NCBI RefSeq assembly: GCF_016125515.1
Contig: NZ_WGLO01000005.1
Location: 1-64,000 of the forward strand
Direction of reading: 5' to 3'
Origin: Hyphomonas sp.
GTDB lineage: Bacteria > Pseudomonadota > Alphaproteobacteria > Caulobacterales > Hyphomonadaceae
DNA: 64,000 nucleotides
Below, in pieces: positions 61,934-64,000 of the stretch. The notes under the pieces were generated by a model. That model made no database searches and was not told the DNA's origin. It saw nothing but the letters and a program-made list of their open reading frames with translations. Made by a program: the position numbers and the translations under genes. The first letter of the stretch is position 1. Each line of letters opens with the position of its first letter.

Positions 61934-62853
61934 GGGCTTGGGTGTCCGCGTCGGCGGTGCTCGCTCTCGCGGCATGCGGCGCGCCTGCGCCGGATCACGC
62001 GGCAGCGTCCGAGGCCACCGCCGTCTCGCCCGCATGCGGCCTTGGCGCCGAAGCCATCGGCACATTCGTCTCGCTGCCATCGGGCCGCTACACCAAGGGC
62101 GCGTTCGCGATCTATCCTGAAGAATCGCCCGAAATCGTCCTCCATGTCGATGGGTTCGCAATCCAGGCGCATGAAGTCACGAATGCCCAGTTCGCGCGCT
62201 TCGTTGAAGAAACCGGATACGTCTCCGAGGCCGAACGCGGCGTGGCCGAGGGCCGGCCGGGCGCGGGCTCAGCGGTGTTCCGCATGCCCACCGGCGTCGC
62301 CGGTGATCTGGACCGCTGGGTGCTCGTGCCGGGTGCCAGCTGGCACACGCCTGAAGGTCCGGGGTCGGACATCGAGGGCAGGGACAATTACCCTGTGGTG
62401 CATGTCACGCTCGCCGACGCGCGTGCCTACGCCGCCTGGGCCGGCGGGCGTCTGCCATCGGAGGAAGAGTGGGAATATGCCGCGACGCTCGGTCTGCGAA
62501 ATCCGGCAAAGCCTGCATCCGGTGCCTACACGGAGGCCGGCGCGCCGGTCGCAAATACCTGGCAAGGATTCTTTCCGTTCACGAACGAAGCCACGGACGG
62601 CTTTGCCGGAGTTGCACCGGTCGGTTGTTTCCCGCCGAGCGAAGCCGGGCTCTATGATATGATCGGCAATGTCTGGGAATGGACGGACACGCCCTTCGGC
62701 GAGGGAAACCAGACCCTCAAGGGAGGCTCATACCTCTGCGCCGACAATTACTGCCGCCGCTACCGCCCGGCGGCGCGCCATCCGCAGGAAAGCGATTTCT
62801 CGGCCAGCCATATCGGCTTCCGCATCGTCCGCGGCCCATCGGCCGCGGACTAA
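61930..62853 (+). CDS. Exported (lipoprotein) formylglycine-generating enzyme
   Basis: This 307-residue protein has a lipoprotein signal (WVSASAVLALAAC; lipobox LAAC near residue 16) and the SUMF1/FGE fold. Motifs include VDGFAIQAHEVTNAQFARFV, YPVVHVTLADARAYAAWAGG, LPSEEEWEYAA, MIGNVWEWT, and GGSYLCADNYCRRYRPAARH (about 264-283), in which the two active-site cysteines in C-x4-C are kept. GFRIVRG ends the fold. FGE turns the sulfatase CxPxR cysteine into formylglycine using copper and oxygen. Anchored outside, it could mature the sulfatases in the same cluster. It overlaps tetR by 4 bases. Confidence 0.9.
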   Translation: MRAWVSASAVLALAACGAPAPDHAAASEATAVSPACGLGAEAIGTFVSLPSGRYTKGAFAIYPEESPEIVLHVDGFAIQAHEVTNAQFARFVEETGYVSEAERGVAEGRPGAGSAVFRMPTGVAGDLDRWVLVPGASWHTPEGPGSDIEGRDNYPVVHVTLADARAYAAWAGGRLPSEEEWEYAATLGLRNPAKPASGAYTEAGAPVANTWQGFFPFTNEATDGFAGVAPVGCFPPSEAGLYDMIGNVWEWTDTPFGEGNQTLKGGSYLCADNYCRRYRPAARHPQESDFSASHIGFRIVRGPSAAD

Positions 62854-62866
62854 CCCCTGCCTGCCT

Positions 62867-64000
62867 TCAGTTCGGCCACCAGATATATTCGTCACCGGGC
62901 TCGGCCATCTCGGCGCCGGTCTTGTCGATCGCAACGGGAATGTCCGTGGTCGATGCATAGAGAGGCTTGCGCGCCCCTTCGAGGTGACGGTCGAGCAGCG
63001 CCTGCAACTCCGCCACCTTGTCCGGCCGCGCGTCGGCGAGGTTGTTCGCCTCGGTCGGATCGGTGTTGAGATCGAACAGCCATGTCTTCTTCTGCTTGCC
63101 GTCCACCTGCAGCTTCCAGCCGCCCGCCCGCACGACATGGTAATAGCCGCTCTGCCAGAAGATCGCATCGTCCGGCCGCTCCAGTCCGCCCGTGCCTTCC
63201 GCCAGCGGCAGCAGGTTGCGCCCGTCGATCTCCACGTCCGCCGGCAAGTCAGCCCCGGCTGCCGCCGCAAGCGTCGGCATCAGGTCGATATGCGCCACCG
63301 GCGTGTCGATCGTCGTGCCCGCCGGGATGTGCCCGGGCCAGCTGACAAACATCGGTACACGGATCCCGCCCTCGAACAGCGTGATCTTCCACCCGCGATA
63401 AGGATCGTTGATGCCCGGCAGGCCAATATAGCCCGCGCCGCCATTGTCGCTGGAGAACACGATCAGCGTATTGTCCGCGAGACCCTCTTCCTCCAGCTTT
63501 TCGACGATCCGGCCGACGCTGCGGTCCAGCGCATGCAACATGGCGGCATACACCCGCAGGTGATGCGGCTCGATATCACCCACCGCCTCATAGTCTTCCT
63601 TTGTCGCCTGCAGCGGCGTGTGCACACCCCAATGCGCCAGATACAAGAAGAAGGGCTGGTTCTTGTTCGCCTCGATCACCTTCAGCGACTCGTCGGTCCA
63701 GTAGTCGGCGAGGTATCCGCCCGGCCGGAACGGTTTGCTGCCATTGTAGGTCGTCTGGAAATCGCCGCGCGCCCAAAGGAACTTGTCGATTGGGTCGAAA
63801 TCAAGCTTGGCGTTCACGACATCCGGATCATCCGACGGCAGATGAAGTAGTCCGGTCATTAGCAGGCTTTCGTCAAAGCCTTGCGCATTGGGTGTGAACT
63901 CGCCCGCACTGCCGAGATGCCACTTGCCGATATGCACCGTGTGATATCCGGCTGTCTTCAACACTTCTGCGACGGTCACTTCCTCGCCGGGCAAGCCCTG
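62867..64000 (-). CDS. Sulfatase (C-terminal part, continues beyond the window)
   Basis: About 377 residues of a second sulfatase are visible, read leftwards and cut at the window end. Visible motifs include VHIGKWHLGSAGEFTPNAQG, FFLYLAHWGVHTPLQA, FSSDNGGAGYIGLPG and EGGIRVPMFVSWPGHI. These are typical of arylsulfatase-type enzymes. The formylglycine signature C-x-P-x-R and the signal peptide should be further right, outside the window, so they cannot be checked. It is convergent with the FGE gene, 13 bases apart. Both sulfatases probably depend on that FGE. Confidence 0.9.
   Translation of the reverse strand, partial: QGLPGEEVTVAEVLKTAGYHTVHIGKWHLGSAGEFTPNAQGFDESLLMTGLLHLPSDDPDVVNAKLDFDPIDKFLWARGDFQTTYNGSKPFRPGGYLADYWTDESLKVIEANKNQPFFLYLAHWGVHTPLQATKEDYEAVGDIEPHHLRVYAAMLHALDRSVGRIVEKLEEEGLADNTLIVFSSDNGGAGYIGLPGINDPYRGWKITLFEGGIRVPMFVSWPGHIPAGTTIDTPVAHIDLMPTLAAAAGADLPADVEIDGRNLLPLAEGTGGLERPDDAIFWQSGYYHVVRAGGWKLQVDGKQKKTWLFDLNTDPTEANNLADARPDKVAELQALLDRHLEGARKPLYASTTDIPVAIDKTGAEMAEPGDEYIWWPN

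Noticed and set aside
62669-63850. 393-residue frame on the plus strand over the partial sulfatase
   Set aside because: The minus strand has clear sulfatase motifs; this frame lacks any domain.

Overview
The window comes from a GC-rich Gram-negative bacterium, most likely an alphaproteobacterium of the Hyphomonadaceae/Maricaulaceae/Caulobacterales kind. Supporting signs are system I cytochrome c maturation genes, a BamA-type assembly factor, an autotransporter, a Wzc/Wza-type exopolysaccharide locus, OmpR-type two-component pairs, and many ATGA/GTGA gene overlaps. The family-level guess is an inference; no rRNA or complete tRNA is present to confirm it.

Layout. (1) 1-3.5 kb: one end of a likely IS21-type element cutting a HExxH protease-like gene, an Abi-alpha (DUF4393) gene and a zinc-ribbon/TM protein. 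(2) 4.1-11.5 kb: an AT-richer, loosely spaced glycan block (FkbM methyltransferase, flippase, Wzy-like polymerase, two GT4 glycosyltransferases, WcaF-like acetyltransferase). (3) 12.1-24.3 kb: a compact exopolysaccharide locus with Wza-like export lipoprotein, Wzc-like co-polymerase/BY-kinase, O-antigen ligase family protein, GT4, VanZ-like protein, gmd and fcl for GDP-L-fucose, initiating sugar transferase, NusG/RfaH-like antiterminator and a PrpA-like phosphatase. (4) 24.5-31.1 kb: a FecR-like secreted protein, an orphan lipoprotein, a divergent GNAT / HTH-pseudohydrolase pair, and a tyrosine integrase beside a 50-nt 3' fragment of tRNA-Lys, which marks an integration junction. (5) 31.3-40.7 kb: a giant autotransporter, a DUF2141-like protein, an OmpR/EnvZ-type pair and a BamA paralogue. 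A shared TTGTG-N9-CACAA motif lies upstream of both outer-membrane genes. (6) 40.8-56.4 kb: a redox locus. On the minus strand are ccmF-ccmG-ccmH-ccmI and a membrane-anchored Fe-S/flavin oxidoreductase. On the plus strand are a histidine-rich membrane protein, two multihaem c-type cytochromes (24 CXXCH; 23 CXXCH plus one CXXXCH), a SPOR/TPR/beta-barrel outer-membrane protein and a PhoPQ-like pair. (7) 56.5-64 kb: an exported sulfatase, a DsbA-fold isomerase-like protein, a DUF1330 protein, an MBL hydrolase, a TetR regulator with a good palindromic operator candidate, an exported formylglycine-generating enzyme, and a second sulfatase running off the edge.

How the parts work together. Regions 2 and 3 make, export and regulate a fucose-containing surface polysaccharide. 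Region 6 reads as a self-contained electron conduit: NAD(P)H or quinol oxidation at the inner membrane, haem attachment by the Ccm lyase, periplasmic wire-like cytochromes and a dedicated outer-membrane barrel, under its own two-component system. It is the best candidate here for an undescribed system. Region 7 couples sulfatases to their own maturation enzyme. All functions are inferred from sequence motifs; no database search was run.
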